DNA of 64,000 nt from Druceiella hillmani (taxonomy: Eukaryota > Arthropoda > Insecta > Lepidoptera > Hepialidae), in assembly GCA_039881145.1 (NCBI GenBank), contig JAYKKI010000029.1, forward strand, positions 24,426,001-24,490,000, given 5' to 3'. A program made the translations under genes and the position numbers. The notes below the pieces were generated by a model that was given only the letters and a program-made list of their open reading frames with translations, made no database searches and was not told the origin of the DNA. Position 1 is the stretch's first letter. Every line of letters starts with the position of its first letter. Shown here in pieces: positions 1 through 11,795 of this stretch.

Positions 1-424
1 TTGTACGGATGCTGGGTAAAGAATAAAAGAGTTACTTTTCCATGAGATTTTATAAACTACACATAAGATATTTACATACATCTCCATGGTATACATTTTG
101 TAGATTACCAAGATTATACGTGAAACTGCCGTTTGTATATATTATTTTGTAACGAAAAAAAATTAATAATATAACACAAGTTTGGCAAGTTTTATGCATA
201 AAGATAAGACTGCATAAGATTTTAAATGAAATAGAGTGTACAATCAAATTAAAAAACCTCTTGTCCCTGTATTTTGTATGAATTATTGAAGGATTTGAAA
301 CGTAGCTTACATTGATTAAAACTCAAAAGACTTCATTTTGTTTGTTGTCGCTTTAAAATAATAAATAGCTTTCTTCGTGACTTTTTTGTCCAGTAAATGT
401 TTGCTTAGAGATAGATGTCAAAAA
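1..424. other. AT-rich stretch, nothing recognised
   Basis: No coding similarity, tandem repeat or RNA gene is recognisable on either strand. It lies just beyond the C-terminal end of the decayed transposase that begins at 425. Confidence 0.6.
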
Positions 425-1500
425 TCATGGACAGCTACCAAGTTTAAAAAAAGTCACGCACATAATAGCAACGTGTGCAAATTCACATTTCTCCTTGATT
501 CTCCTTGCTTCTAGCTAGCATACTTTCCCGACATATTTGAAGCATTATTGTAGCTTTGCCTTCGGCCATTTTAAGAGAGTATCATGATCCTCTAAAAAAA
601 CTGAAAATGGTTCCCGCTAAATACTCAGATTTCCGCAAAATACTATTTGGTAGGAATAAATTTCTGAAAACTTTCAACGGGAAAACGATATTTTACGTAT
701 CGAATTACAAAAGTTAACTAATCTATATTAGACAGATCGGGCTGTCAACTCTAATAGAAAAATATTTTGCTAATTGAACTTCATTTATATTTTTAGGACT
801 TGTTTCCCCACTACTGCAATAAACACATAGATATTCGCTGACAAATAAGAAATGTTTCCTTTTCCAGCGTACCCAATTTTTTTTAAGTGATCTGCAAGAA
901 ATGGATCAAATTCACTTAATAGCCGACACATCCTAAATAACCTCCATTGCTTGGAGATTCAAGGCTTTCATTGTCGAAACGGAAGCCCTGTCGATGCCAA
1001 AATAACGACGGCGACAATCCGTTTAAGAACATATCTCCAGTAATCCACTTCTTTTTGATGTTGAGCTAACAAGTCTATATATACTCTACGAACCGCTTTA
1101 CATCGTGAAAGATGTGTTATCATATATTGCCTATATGCTAAGCTATTTTAATGTGTTAAAATAATGTAATTGATGTGCTTCCAGTCATTTCATCGATATG
1201 CAGAGCATAGGTTTATGTCGGAAGGATTAAATAAGCGGCTTGAAAAACAAAATACAAATTTCTTCGAAGGCGGATACAGCAACCATTTTCTTTCGACGCT
1301 TTCATTGTTCTTCAATTTACCATTAAATACTACTTTATTGAAATACTTATTTACTGACTTACTATCTGCTTCTTTGTAAGATCTGCGTGCCTCGGAAAAA
1401 TCACTATCTTTATTTTTAAAATATACAGGCAACTTACGAATTCAAATTTTGCGTTTTTTCTGTAAAATCTTCATGAAAATAATCAGCAAAGTCGTGTGAA
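425..1500 (-). pseudogene. ZMYM1-like hAT transposase remnant (DUF4371)
   Basis: Reading the minus strand with frameshifts gives the ordered landmarks of ZMYM1-type hAT transposases. First is a TTF-type zinc-finger segment (KWLLYPPSKKFVFCF, about 1245-1300). Next come EVDYWRYVLKRIV (about 1020-1070), EFDPFLADHLKKIG (about 870-918), AKYFSIRVDS (about 740-775), and finally QSYDNASNMSGKYAG (about 520-565), where the catalytic core begins. The family normally encodes a cut-and-paste transposase of 600-800 residues. Here no frame stays open beyond about 80 codons, several stops and shifts separate the blocks, and the C-terminal half with the dimerisation domain is missing. I infer a dead copy. The family call rests on remembered consensus motifs. 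Confidence 0.8.
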
Positions 1501-4500
1501 ATATTTTCTGGGTTGGAAAACTATTGTTGTTTCAATTGAAACAGTTGTCGTGAGGTAACCCAAGTTGTTGCATTTCGCCATAGGAACGGTCACTTTCTGT
1601 ACAATCTGATTTACATCTTTCCCTAAATTGATAGAAGTTAGCGTCGAACAGGAACATTCTGAAATTTCCTCAATTTGTTGTCAACACGATTCATCGTGTG
1701 GAAGGTTTATTATTTGATTGCCACTTAGAGAATCTCCTGGTATAAAACGTGAAATAAGTGTTTCAATTACTTCTTTCTGGTGTGCAGTTTTTCCTTTTTT
1801 TCAGTTCCACTGGGATATAACCGTTTCGACTGTTTTAATTGTAATTTAGGTGTTTATTATTTTCTTACAGTGAAAACAGTCGCGAACGTAAAACAAAACA
1901 TCCGAACGACGATTTAATTTTTAGTCCCCAACGAAAAGAAAGTGCGCGTGAAAAGGGAATCCCGGCCGACCGAATATAATTTATATATGCTATATATATA
2001 TAATATATACAACATAACTGATAGATTCACCATTTGTGGAACGATACAAAGAATGGTATTCTGTATTTGTAGAGAAAATTAGTTATGCAAAAAAGCTACA
2101 GTCGACCTAAAACATTCCCTAGATTTCTCGTCACTAAATTGCATGAAAATAATTGGACCAATGAATTGAAATTAATTTAAAATAACATTATAACGTCTCT
2201 CAGCTTCCCATAAATCAATCATTATATTTCGTCCCTTTTATATTTTATACGTAACTTCTGCATTCATAACGTTTTTTTTTATTACTTTGATCACATGAGA
2301 TAGATCCGGGTATCCGTAGGCCGAGATATAGGCGGGTCAGCCAAATTTGCCTAATTTATCTTCTTTTATTGAGTCCCATAAATTCTCATATTAGTAAATA
2401 TTTTACAAGTCTATCGCTACCAAACCCAGTGCTATCGAGTTTTTTACGTAGTGTAAGTTTGTAGGTGGCCTTATATTTAATAATACGAATGATTGTACTA
2501 ATCATTCGTATCATTAATAACTTAACAGTTAAAATGTCTGTCAAATTTTTAAACACAATATTTACAAAGAACTGCTGCTTTTTTCAACAGTCATAATCCT
2601 TATTTGGATATATTTATATCTTCGGTGAATGCGGTAATGCTTTGCAATTAAGAATGATCCAAAATACTTGACGTGACAACTTGAACTATTTGATGGTTAC
2701 TCTCCGTTCGAAATTGTTTTTGTTCACCTAAACATAGGGACAACCTCCGATATTCAGGAGTAATTTCGTTGCAGTAGAAAATTACATTGATTCAAATCAC
2801 TTATACTTCGTAATTGACGCATAAAATACCTTATACCTACGTACAAGACGACAATCAACATCATCATAAAAAAACCGATTAGGTGCCGTCAAAACATGAA
2901 TACAGCTAGATTACGTAGTTTTTTATAACTCTTTCAACGGTTCTCGAAACGAAATAATTTTTATTGAAAGTTATAATCAAACGTCTAAGACATTTTGATG
3001 CTTAATGTTTCACCAACGAATTTTGAAAATAAACAATCATAAATTAAAACTCAATTTAATTTTTAAAAGATCCGTCCCGCGATGTGTCACCTGATAGAAA
3101 GCGAAAGAAATTCGCACCACTTTACATGCAGAACTAAATTTAAAGTACCCTACATCAATTTCTTGTTTAATATTTTGCTACATATTCATTGAGATCCCTG
3201 TATGCGTACGTAGTTGCAATATTTCTTGCATATTGATCTAAAACTGTCAAAAACGTGAGCCGTAACAAAGATAAACGGGCGGAAATGATGAAATTATGAG
3301 GATTCGTTGTTTCATTAAGAAATTGCTCTTCTTCTGTCGTCTTCTAGAACAGAAAAGAAAACTTATCCTAGGCAGAAAACTATATACAATAACAAAATTA
3401 TTCTTGTATATATAAATTTTCTACGATAATTCGTCCACCAATTTATACCTTCATAAAAGAAAAAAGTATTGCGTACGTAGAATTTGAATTATGCCAATGC
3501 CCAAAAATACAAGTGACACTAAATAAATATTTTTTTTATTTTGCGACTGTTCATGTCGGACAAAATTGATATCAAATAATGAAGGGAGATAAACAAAAAA
3601 ATCTCTGTTATCGGAATAATCATATTTGTACTGCTCTTAGGATCATTTCAATGTGAGTATTTGACGATAGGACATGAATATACTTTAAAGACAGTGAAAA
3701 TTTGCGTTTATTCTATTTAAAAAAAATCTGTTTAAAGAGAATAAACTACTGAAAAATGGCTGTCGCACTGCAAATTTCAATTTTGTAATTATTTAATTTA
3801 CTTACATTTATTTTTAAAATGTAGTAATTTTTTCGCATTAGCATATTTAGTGTGTTGAAAAATCATTTATCAATTTAATTTCCCTATAATGGTTAAATGT
3901 TCAAAAATTAATAATTATAAGAGCGTCAATATAATAAACATATCTATCTAATTTAATGCAAAATTAAACGTTATGAAATAACAGAGATGAACATTTGTAT
4001 GACTTATGTTGACGCTTTCATCCTTTAATTCTAAGACAAAAGAACATGATGCCCTGAACACGTCACATATCCGTAAATTATCAGATCGTACTCGTTCGAA
4101 TCCAGGTTTACGCGCAATCCAACGGCCGATAATAATCGGGGAACATAAAATATATACGGTGTCCGGAAATAAATGTCGGACAAAGAAAGATGCTATTCGT
4201 TGGCTATAATGGAATAAACTGCCGTTAAAATAAAACGTAAAACACACCTTTTTCTAATTGAGTGCAAAAAAAATATTACACATAACTCTTTTTAACACAG
4301 CAAATACTTGCCCGGGCGGCCTGGTAAGTACCCGGAGTGACGATTTGATGCACGCACACAAGTCTTTGCTAATAGAAACATTTTTTGCTAATCAAAGTCG
4401 TAATCGATAATTATACTTCCGTTTTTGGATCGTACGATATATGATACGATGAATTATTTTTATTTTATTTTGACCACAATTCTTTTGATTTACTCACAGG

Positions 4501-5299
4501 CCACACGTCAGTGGCTGCCTAAAAATTTTGCAAAGTTTAATTTTTTTTCTCTTAAACATGTGTTTAGTATTATATTCTATTCTACGTTACTAACTACATC
4601 GGCATAATATTTGTTTATAAATAATTAATTTATTTGCAAATAAACGCAATCTATAATTAGTATAACAAATAACAGCTGAATGTATTTGATAAAAATCAAG
4701 TTCTAGCTATAAATTTAGCGATTCATCTCACAAAACATTGAACAGTGTACGCCACATCTGCTTAACCATTTTTATGTCACCAGCCATGCAAAAAAACAAA
4801 AAGTTAAATAAAAAGCCTTGCAACCTCTTTACTGTACTGTAAAATTAAAATAATCTTTAAATTAAAATTTAACGTTAATCGTTTTAAAGAAATTAAGGTT
4901 TAATTATTAAGCTATAAATGTATTTTTTTATGTTGTTGTTACCTGTTAATATTAAATTTTGTAACACTTCATTCATAAACATTTTAATAAACGAATGTTC
5001 TGTATACAGGTCTTATTTTTGGAAAGATTGCGACCCCCAGGTTGAGAAAGGACGGTGTTTGGCGCAGATTATATTAGTTTATTACCTACCTTTGTAAACA
5101 ACAATCAGTCAAACGACGCGCTTTAAATGTATCGTGTCATTTTTAAATTTACATTCAACGTATTTCGATTTTCTGTTACATTATATTTTAGTATTAGTGT
5201 TTGTTTTTGTTAATTATTGTTTTGATAACTGTTATAATGTCTACTCTATGCTATTCCAATTCGGAATATTATGGCATGCTAATGTATTTAGGTGTATGC
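1501..5299. other. AT-rich intergenic DNA without recognised genes
   Basis: Short open frames occur here (for example 3948-4247 minus and 4006-4209 plus), but none has a recognisable domain, a signal peptide or convincing splice context. A GTTCGAATCC string near 4094 recalls a tRNA B box but no cloverleaf can be folded around it. A short inverted repeat lies at 2483-2511. Confidence 0.5.
2483..2511. repeat. Inverted repeat, 12-bp arms, 5-nt loop
   Basis: ATACGAATGATT at 2483-2494 is exactly complementary to 2500-2511, separated by GTACT. No function is evident. Confidence 0.85.
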
Positions 5300-5855
5300 A
5301 ATAGCAAAACTCGACCGGGAATTTTCCGGGCTGGAATATTGGGTAATCAGCTCGTAGGTCCGTTTTTCCTGCCTACCAGAATAACATTGGACAATTATTT
5401 GTATTTTTTGCGTAATACTAAAGTAATAAAAAACTACATCGTAAAGTAACTACTTTACGATGTAGTTAGACTTTATTTCAAATTTGCCTTTGATCGTAGT
5501 CAGAGATATATGGTGGCGGTACGACGGATCGCCCCCTCACTTCGATATTCGGGTACGTGAGTATTTAGACCAGCAATATTGTCGTCAGCGGATAGGGCGC
5601 AGTGGACCTGTACCCTAGTCACCGAGATATCCAGATTTAACACCACTCGATTTTTTTCTTTGAAGTAGCATCAAATTCGATGTATACTCAACTGAATAAT
5701 CGGACGAACAAACTTTACGAGAAAGGATTACCGCCAGTTTAATAAAATTAAGAGAAATGCTCAAATGGTCTATAACGTTACTAATTCAATTACAAGGAGA
5801 GAACGATTGTATGTAGAAAAAAACGAAAACCATTTTGAACATCTCTTTTAAGATT
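5300..5855 (+). pseudogene. Tc1/mariner-superfamily transposase remnant
   Basis: The plus strand carries the C-terminal catalytic half of an IS630/Tc1/mariner-type transposase. GILGNQLVGPFFLPTRIT (about 5330-5383) leads into the block before the second catalytic aspartate. RYDGSPPHFDIRVREYL (about 5518-5568) corresponds to the usual HDGAPPHF motif, with the histidine replaced by tyrosine. RYPDLTPLDFF (about 5622-5655) matches the SPDLTPLDFFLW motif that holds the last acidic residue, and ENHFEHLF (about 5828-5850) is the usual C-terminus. A stop interrupts the frame before PDLTPLDFF, and a 17-bp inverted duplication at 5432-5467 breaks it earlier. The N-terminal DNA-binding region is not recognisable. 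The superfamily call is firm and the subfamily is not assigned. Confidence 0.8.
5432..5467. repeat. Near-perfect palindrome, 17-bp arms, 2-nt loop
   Basis: AACTACATCGTAAAGTA (5432-5448) is followed after AC by its exact reverse complement (5451-5467). It sits inside the mariner-like reading frame and introduces a stop, so it probably arose after the element had inserted. Confidence 0.95.
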
Positions 5856-5992
5856 TCTTAAGCAAATAAGTGAAATTATTTTATATGAACATTAAATTAA
5901 TAAATTTTTTTGTGAATTAATTACTGAAATGGTTTTTCTGTGTAATACTTTAAAAACGTAAAAAAAGTCATGGATTGAGGCAGACACTCCCT

Positions 5993-6345
5993 GGATCGTG
6001 ACGAATTTAAGAACACGACGTTTACACACGAATTTTAGTAATTTAATCTGTACATGGAAACAAACTTACTTATATTCATTCATAACCTGTAGTTCATAAC
6101 GTTATATACCCTAGTACACTCTTTGGATTATGACGAATATAAGGACACCTCATTTGTTGATATCATTTTAGTAATTTAGTCTGTACGAGGAAACAAACTT
6201 ACTTATATACATTCATAACATGTAGTTCATAACGTTATATAACCTAGGACTCTCTTTGGATTATGACGAATATAAGGACACGTCATTTGTTGATATCATT
6301 TTAGTAGTTTAGTCTATACGAGGGAACAAACTTAGTCACATACGT
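5993..6345. repeat. Tandem repeat, period 132-133 bp, about 2.7 copies
   Basis: The phase marker GGAT(T/C)(A/G)TGACGAAT recurs at 5993, 6125 and 6258. Copies share GTAGTTCATAACGTTATATA and AGGAAACAAACTTA-type segments with scattered substitutions. Non-coding. Confidence 0.9.
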
Positions 6346-6380
6346 ACATACACACATAGACTGCGAAATTTATAATGTTA

Positions 6381-6455
6381 GGATACTTTCTGGATCAGAA
6401 TATCTTGGTGGTATTTCTGGATACTTTCTGGATCAGAATATCTTGATGGTATTCC
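6381..6455. repeat. 38-bp direct duplication
   Basis: GGATACTTTCTGGATCAGAA begins at 6381 and again at 6419, and the two copies differ by a few bases. It lies just downstream of the 132-bp array. Confidence 0.9.
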
Positions 6456-6672
6456 GAATATCTTGTATTTCTATTAATCTGTTGACACCATGTTAAGATA
6501 TATGTCAGTGAATGTTTTTATCCCGAATAAGCCATTTTTTCAACTAGTTGGTAAAAAATAAGTTTCTATCACAATTATTCATACCACAAAGATATATTTT
6601 GTATTAAATCTATGAGTTTGGCTAAAAAGCACAAAAAATGGATAACTCAAAAAATATTAGAAATTGCTAAAC

Positions 6673-6674
<2 letters not shown>

Positions 6675-6718
<44 letters not shown>

Positions 6719-6733
6719 ATATATATATATATA

Positions 6734-6778
<45 letters not shown>
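6675..6778. repeat. (TA)n microsatellite with T-run and TG interruptions
   Basis: Alternating TA is interrupted by a T tract and a short TGTG segment. It lies about 190 bp upstream of the receptor exon acceptor, inside the inferred upstream intron. Apparent open frames across it are low-complexity artefacts. Confidence 0.95.
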
Positions 6779-6781
<3 letters not shown>

Positions 6782-6969
6782 AGTGTTTTGGATAGGCCTT
6801 GATATACTCTCTGTATTTCCACTTGACACTATTTTTGGAACATTTTCCGTTCTCTTGAAAGTTGCTCTCTGCGCTATACCTTATTTTAAGCAAAAAACAA
6901 TGACACTGCTATTATTAAGTAACTTTAAAATATTATCAAATATTTGCTAACAGTATCTCGTTTTTTAAG

Positions 6970-7153
6970 CGACTGTGGTGATAGCATTCTTTGTGTGTTG
7001 GGCACCATTCCACGCCCAGCGCCTACTCATCATCTACGGACAGGATCTTACCTACTTCCGGGACATCAACGAGTGGCTCTTCAATATTGCCGGATGGTTC
7101 TACTACGTATCTGCCACCGTCAACCCCATACTTTACAACGTCATGAGCAATAG
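6970..7153 (+). CDS. Neuropeptide GPCR (CAPA/pyrokinin receptor-like), TM6-TM7 exon
   Basis: This internal coding exon is from a rhodopsin-class receptor for insect PRXamide-type peptides, a plasma-membrane protein that couples peptide binding to G proteins. The translation contains [13 protein letters not shown], the TM6 CWxP motif and its extension. The third extracellular loop follows ([14 protein letters not shown]), then TM7 ending in [11 protein letters not shown], the NPxxY motif with leucine before the tyrosine. The acceptor is GTTTTTTAAG before 6970, so the exon starts with two bases that complete an alanine codon. The donor GTATCC follows AG at 7152-7153 (phase 2). Joining to 9819 restores MSNRYRVAFRETLC, which is the expected helix 8. 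Earlier exons (TM1-TM5) are not in the window. The wording of TM7 and helix 8 suggests a CAPA receptor over a pyrokinin receptor, but this is from memory. Confidence 0.9.
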
Positions 7154-7879
7154 GTATCCTTTACTTTCATATGTAAACTCCATAAAAAGTATCCTTGGCA
7201 AAAAGTTCTACTCGGTTTCAGTATTGACTGACATTGTCCCTCGGGCAATATCCAACGGTGTAAATATTGCTATAATTGATTGAAACTACTTACTTTTCAC
7301 CACCTACTGTGCTGGACGTCGACGCAAAGCTGATTGCTCATACATACAAAGTCTTTTTTTCTTACGAGTATATCATAGTATAAGTGATTCTGGTCACCGC
7401 TCAAATTTAATAATTAAGCTGACTAAAACAAACCTGTATATATACACATATAAGTGTAACAAAGAATGTGTCCGTAATATCTGATATGTAAGTATGTGTA
7501 TGTGTGCAGATATAAGTAGATACTCATTTACATTATTTTCAACATCTATTAGTCAAACAACAGTTTGCCACATCACTTTGCATTTCACCTGAACCTCCCA
7601 ATCCAACAAAGGTTAGTTATGAGTTGACATCGGATTATATGCACTAATAAAATATAAGTGTTAGTATTTATCAGTATCTAGTGTTAGTAGTCAATTTATG
7701 ATGTTTGTCACTTGATATTAAATTGAAGGCCGAAAATCACCTTTCTACTTCAACAGATGTCATTGGACAGAATTTTAAATTTGGGGCCATTTCTGGAGAT
7801 ACCTCTTGAATCTGGATTTCGTTAAAGTATGCATTAATTATCTTCATTGCTTCAAGATTTGGGTTTTTATTCAGAATAG

Positions 7880-8815
7880 CATTTAATTTACAACGGACCT
7901 TTTCCAACATGTAATCAAGAAGATCGTTAGTATCTTAATGAATTTTTCTAGTATTCGTATGTACTTGCACAGAAGAACTTTTTGTTTCCAATGTCTCGAT
8001 GGCATCCGGTATGTTGATAAAATGTATTATAATTAGAGCTATATTCGTTTTGATGGAAGCATCCTCAAATGCAAGCTCTCATGAATTAATTGCAAGGCCT
8101 CAGATGTGTCAAATTGTCCAACTACCTGTTTAAAATTCTTAGCATAAAATAATAAAGCCTGCAGTCAAATGCCCCATGGCCTTATTATAGATTCTGGGTA
8201 GTACTAGATTTTGCAGTTGCTGTTTGTAAGCTTGTATGGGCGATGGTGCTTTTAAAAACACTCTCTTTGGAGGGGAAATCAATTTATTGATATTCCCGAA
8301 CTCTGAACGTACCTCTTCTGCAAGTCGACGGATTCTGCAAACCAAACATATGATGACCAGTAATTTTGAATAAAACACTTTCAGAGCTTGATCAGATTTT
8401 ACCATTAGTGGAGAAGCGTCAGAAACAAACACGCAATTTTTTCATCTATGAAAGAATCGGGAAACGATGATTTAATAGTATCATTTACGAATCAATATGT
8501 CAATATGAAATTAAAAGGTTTGTTTTTTCTAGCATTCTGCAGGCAACTAAATGTGGAGTAGACAACTCCTTGGATAATTTTCCAAAAAAAATGGACGAAT
8601 TTGACTTATCGCGTCTTCATAGATACTGGACAAATAGTTTTTTCGAATTGTAGGTTCTTCAGGGATTATCTGATTTGTACAGTACTTCTTAAGAAATTTC
8701 TGGCATACGAAGTTATTCAGTGGATAGAATGGATTATTGTAAGTAACAAATAACTCACATAAATGTTTATTGAATACCGTTTTCTTTGCAGAATCCGAAG
8801 TTGGAATCAATAGTT
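7880..8815 (-). pseudogene. CGGBP1-like hAT transposase remnant
   Basis: The minus strand encodes, in two main frames, a protein resembling the hAT-derived CGGBP1-like family common in insects. VFNKHLCELFVTYNNPFYPL and LRKNYL-type wording (IRKNYLSSIYEDAI) lie at about 8600-8780. [19 protein letters not shown] follows at about 8370-8430 (catalytic-core region). [18 protein letters not shown] lies at about 8205-8265, and QFDTSEALQLIHE at about 8075-8120. Frameshifts and stops fall between 8440 and 8550 and below 8140. No BED finger is recognisable upstream. It is inserted antisense in the receptor intron and should be spliced out. Inactive. Confidence 0.75.
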
Positions 8816-8934
8816 GTTAGCGATTTGTAGAAGTCTTTTTTATTGCTGCTGCATGAGAAGCAGTACTCACGTGTTAATTAATCTGATATTTTTTGATGAA
8901 CGTATTCGTTTGTAGTAAGAAAAGCAAATAGTTC

Positions 8935-9020
8935 TGCCCCGAGGCTCCCCGCTCGTCTTACGTCTCGCGCGGCGCTCCGCTCCTCTGTGCGGCGACGGCG
9001 ACGAAGGCTGCAGTTAGTCC
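8935..9020. other. GC-rich CpG patch inside the receptor intron
   Basis: About 85 bp of strongly GC-rich, CpG-rich sequence sits in AT-rich surroundings, 120 bp upstream (in transposase orientation) of the hAT remnant. It could be the leader or promoter of that element. No open frame is convincing, and a GTAAGA on the minus strand might be a donor. Confidence 0.4.
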
Positions 9021-9818
9021 GCTGAATTATGCACGATCGGGGAGAAAGAACAAAATTCCGCAATAACACTATACATATAATTATGTGCATTTCCATATGC
9101 AAACATTCAAATGCATATAATCCGATGTCTAGTAATAAGATAAGCTCTTCAAAAATAAGTTCACCATTCACAGAACATCAAAATGATAAAATAAATAAAT
9201 ACATAAAAAATTAACCAAATATATCGAGGCTAGTGTTTAAACGATGCATTCATATTTAGCATTCAATTTTGGGCGTTTCTTTAATGTTTACGAATGATTC
9301 GTAATAGAATATTTTTCTTACAAATAAAGCAAAAAAAACTTACAATTAAAGCAAACTACTTCACTGAGCTGTTAATGTTACTATTACCTATCGAGAACAG
9401 GAATCCTCAATATATTTCATAAAACTTTAACGCTATGTATTGCAACTGATTCAGCATTTGTCGTTATCTTCTTTAAAAACATATTCTTGTCGTCCTTAAA
9501 TATCCGTTGTTAATAAAAAAAATATTTTTATAAGAATTACGCAGTTAATCTCCTTTCAACGCAGTATTATGATATAATCTCTTGTTACACAATCAATTAC
9601 AGGCAACAATAAAAGGTCGTTCAAATCTTGAAACCTTAGGTTTTGTCGGCGGCGAATACACAAGTATTAAAACTTTTCCTCTTTATAATTAAGATTACGT
9701 TAAAAGTGTAATAATTTCATTTAATAAAACTTAAGGTACTAATTTCATAGATAATTCGTTTTGTTCATAGTTAAGTTAAGTTGAATTTAATTTTTTAATT
9801 GATTCTATATTTATACAG

Positions 9819-10185
9819 GTACCGAGTGGCGTTCCGAGAAACGCTTTGCTGTCACAAACGACGAGCTAGAGGTTGCAGCGCCAATCAATTTTCCGACAGC
9901 CCGCTGGTACGAACTCCCACACGCTCCTCCTTCTCGCAGCACCATAACAATGAAATGTCTTCAAACTGTCGAGATCGCAACCTCAAACCTAAGGAATACA
10001 ACGATTCCTTAAGGGAAAAAACATCTTTCAAGGATTATAAAATTGATGAATCCAACGAGACTGAATCGGTCTACATAAATTGTAAAAACAAAAATTCTCT
10101 TAATTGTGATAATGAGTGTGTACCTATTAATTTGAGTCAACATAGTAATGGCGGGGACAGAAATGAAATATACAACAGAAATTGA
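9819..10185 (+). CDS. Neuropeptide GPCR (CAPA/pyrokinin receptor-like), C-terminal tail exon
   Basis: This terminal coding exon follows acceptor TTTATACAG. With AG from the previous exon it forms RYRVAFRETLCCHKRRARG: helix 8, then a CC pair suited to palmitoylation, then a basic stretch. The remaining ~100 residues are polar, rich in Ser, Asn and Lys, with no membrane segment, and end at TGA (10183-10185). This fits the variable, phosphorylatable tail of an insect peptide receptor. An SPLVRTPTRSSF segment offers several basic-directed Ser/Thr sites. There are no frame breaks, so the gene looks intact here. Only the helix 8 region is conserved enough to identify. Confidence 0.88.
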
Positions 10186-10480
10186 ATATAACATACGAAA
10201 ATATACTAAGTGCATAAAAAACTTTAAAATTTAATATTAATTTACGATACGTGCTGTAAGCTGCTAGTTATTATACGTGCTGTAAGGTGCTAGTTACTAT
10301 ACGTGCTGTAAGCTGCTAGTTATTATACGTGCTGTAAGTTGCTAGTTATTATACGTGCTGTAAGCTTCTAGTAATTATACGTGCTGTAAGCTGCTAGTTA
10401 TTCGATACTTATACAAAATATTTATACTTTTAATAGATAAGACATTTTCGCTAAAATAAATAATAAGAACACGCAGGAAT
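10186..10480 (+). other. Putative receptor 3' UTR with polyadenylation signal
   Basis: AATAAA at 10455-10460 lies 270 bp after the receptor stop codon, so a short 3' UTR is likely. Most of it is the 26-bp tandem array described separately. The UTR end is inferred from the hexamer only. Confidence 0.55.
10244..10403. repeat. Six 26-bp tandem repeats in the receptor 3' UTR
   Basis: GTGCTGTAAG begins at 10251, 10277, 10303, 10329, 10355 and 10381, exactly 26 bp apart. The copies differ at single positions (GCTGC, GGTGC, GTTGC, GCTTC). Confidence 0.95.
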
Positions 10481-11239
10481 GCTTTGAATATAAACCAGAA
10501 AATCTTTCAATTTATTCCAAAGTATTTGTCATCCCGGAACACTGTTTCTTCTGAAACTATACAATTTAATTGACTGACCACAATGTCAAGCCTTACTATT
10601 ATGCCAGTCACCGGCGCCAGTCCAGTAAATCCTATTTTGAAATATGAGAAGTCCTAATTTCCTCGACTCCGAATACTCTTTACGAAAATTAATTTTATTT
10701 TATACAAATTAGTGTAAACAATTTTTTTCCTTTTTCAATAATCTCTTTATTTATTTATATCTTGGAGAACGGAGCGGGATACAGAAGATGAAGTCATATA
10801 AAATCAAATTTTAGAAATGACCTGTGAGTGCACCCGTTAAAGGTTTTTGGATTCAGTTACGTTATATACCATAATGTAATAATACAGATTGAAAATTCAT
10901 ATATAAACCCTTATTCCAAATAATACAACAATTTGGGATAAAGGCATGTAACTAGATTTTCTAAACGTAGACCTAAACCGTGGACATCAATTGGAAAAAC
11001 ATTCGGCACTGGCGACATCTTCATTTATTTTAGCCGTTTTACGATGTTTTAAGCCCTATCTTTCATAAGACTATTTTTTAGGAAAATAAAATACACAATT
11101 TAACTTGTATTGCAACTATTCCAGTTAATCTATTCCAGTTAGACTATTTTTTAGAAAAATAAAATATGAAGAAGCAATAGTATAATGTTTGGAAGTAGTT
11201 TCATACATAATATGGGACCTGTGAGTCTTCTTTTCTTGT
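10481..11239. other. AT-rich intergenic DNA, nothing recognised
   Basis: Neither strand shows a recognisable domain, RNA gene or array. Confidence 0.5.
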
Positions 11240-11795
11240 CTTGAATCTAAGCAAAGGTATCCTAAGAGCCAATAGGTCACTCAGGATTTTGGAAACAGTT
11301 CTTGTATGGAAGACCTTGCTCCAGGTCTTTTTCGAAGATGGCGATCAATCTTTCGAGCACGTAAGTTTTTGGTGCAACGGTTGAGAGTTAAATAAATTCG
11401 GGTCCATTAAGCACATATGACCGAACCATTAGAGATACAATAATTGGATTTTCTTCTGAAAAGCGGATTGGCAACGGAAACTACGGAGCTGAATCTGTTT
11501 GTAGCCGATTATACTATGCGGCGTTGCAGGTCTATCTAAGACAACGCATTTGGAAGGTTTCTTAATGTACGATTTGAGCTATATTCCTGTTTCACGCCCG
11601 TAAAGGAGCAGAATGAGAAATAAATATATTTATATCTTCAAAAAAATATTAATTTTTGTCATGGAAAGCATTTCACCGAGATCAAGATGTTCGTGGCCTG
11701 CACAATCTTATTAATAATTCCTGATTTGGAGAGAACCTTTTTGTCTTAGACATAGATATTTTAATTCCTCGACATGCTCAACCTGAATATCGTAG
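11240..11795 (-). mobile_element. Non-LTR retrotransposon reverse transcriptase, C-terminal remnant
   Basis: The minus strand, through several stops, gives HVEELKYLCLRQKGSL (the YLG region after the RT palm), then LLLYGRETGI (compare LLYGSETW), LQLLYLxWFGHM (compare RLQWFGHV), and MDPNLFNSQ. This order of landmarks is standard in the post-RT region of RTE- and related-type LINEs. The catalytic YxDD and endonuclease regions are absent. The fragment is dead, and its clade cannot be fixed beyond non-LTR. Confidence 0.6.

Larger units (their letters stand above)
7154..9818 (+). other. Receptor intron (2.67 kb) carrying a hAT remnant
   Basis: The intron is bounded by AG|GTATCC and TTTATACAG|GT. 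Reading straight through the donor, the receptor frame stays open to a stop ending at 7283, so intron retention would give a receptor with a different 43-residue tail. The rest is AT-rich apart from the antisense hAT remnant (7880-8815) and the GC-rich patch (8935-9020). Confidence 0.85.

Noticed and set aside
4081..4105. GTTCGAATCC resembling a tRNA B box
   Set aside because: No A box at the right distance and no cloverleaf pairing.
5201..5449. 82-codon plus-strand frame as a host gene
   Set aside because: Its second half is clearly Tc1/mariner transposase, and it ends at the inverted duplication.
6612..6950. 112-codon open frame
   Set aside because: About 40 codons are (TA)n microsatellite. 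The flanks show no domain and the segment lies in the intron before the receptor exon.
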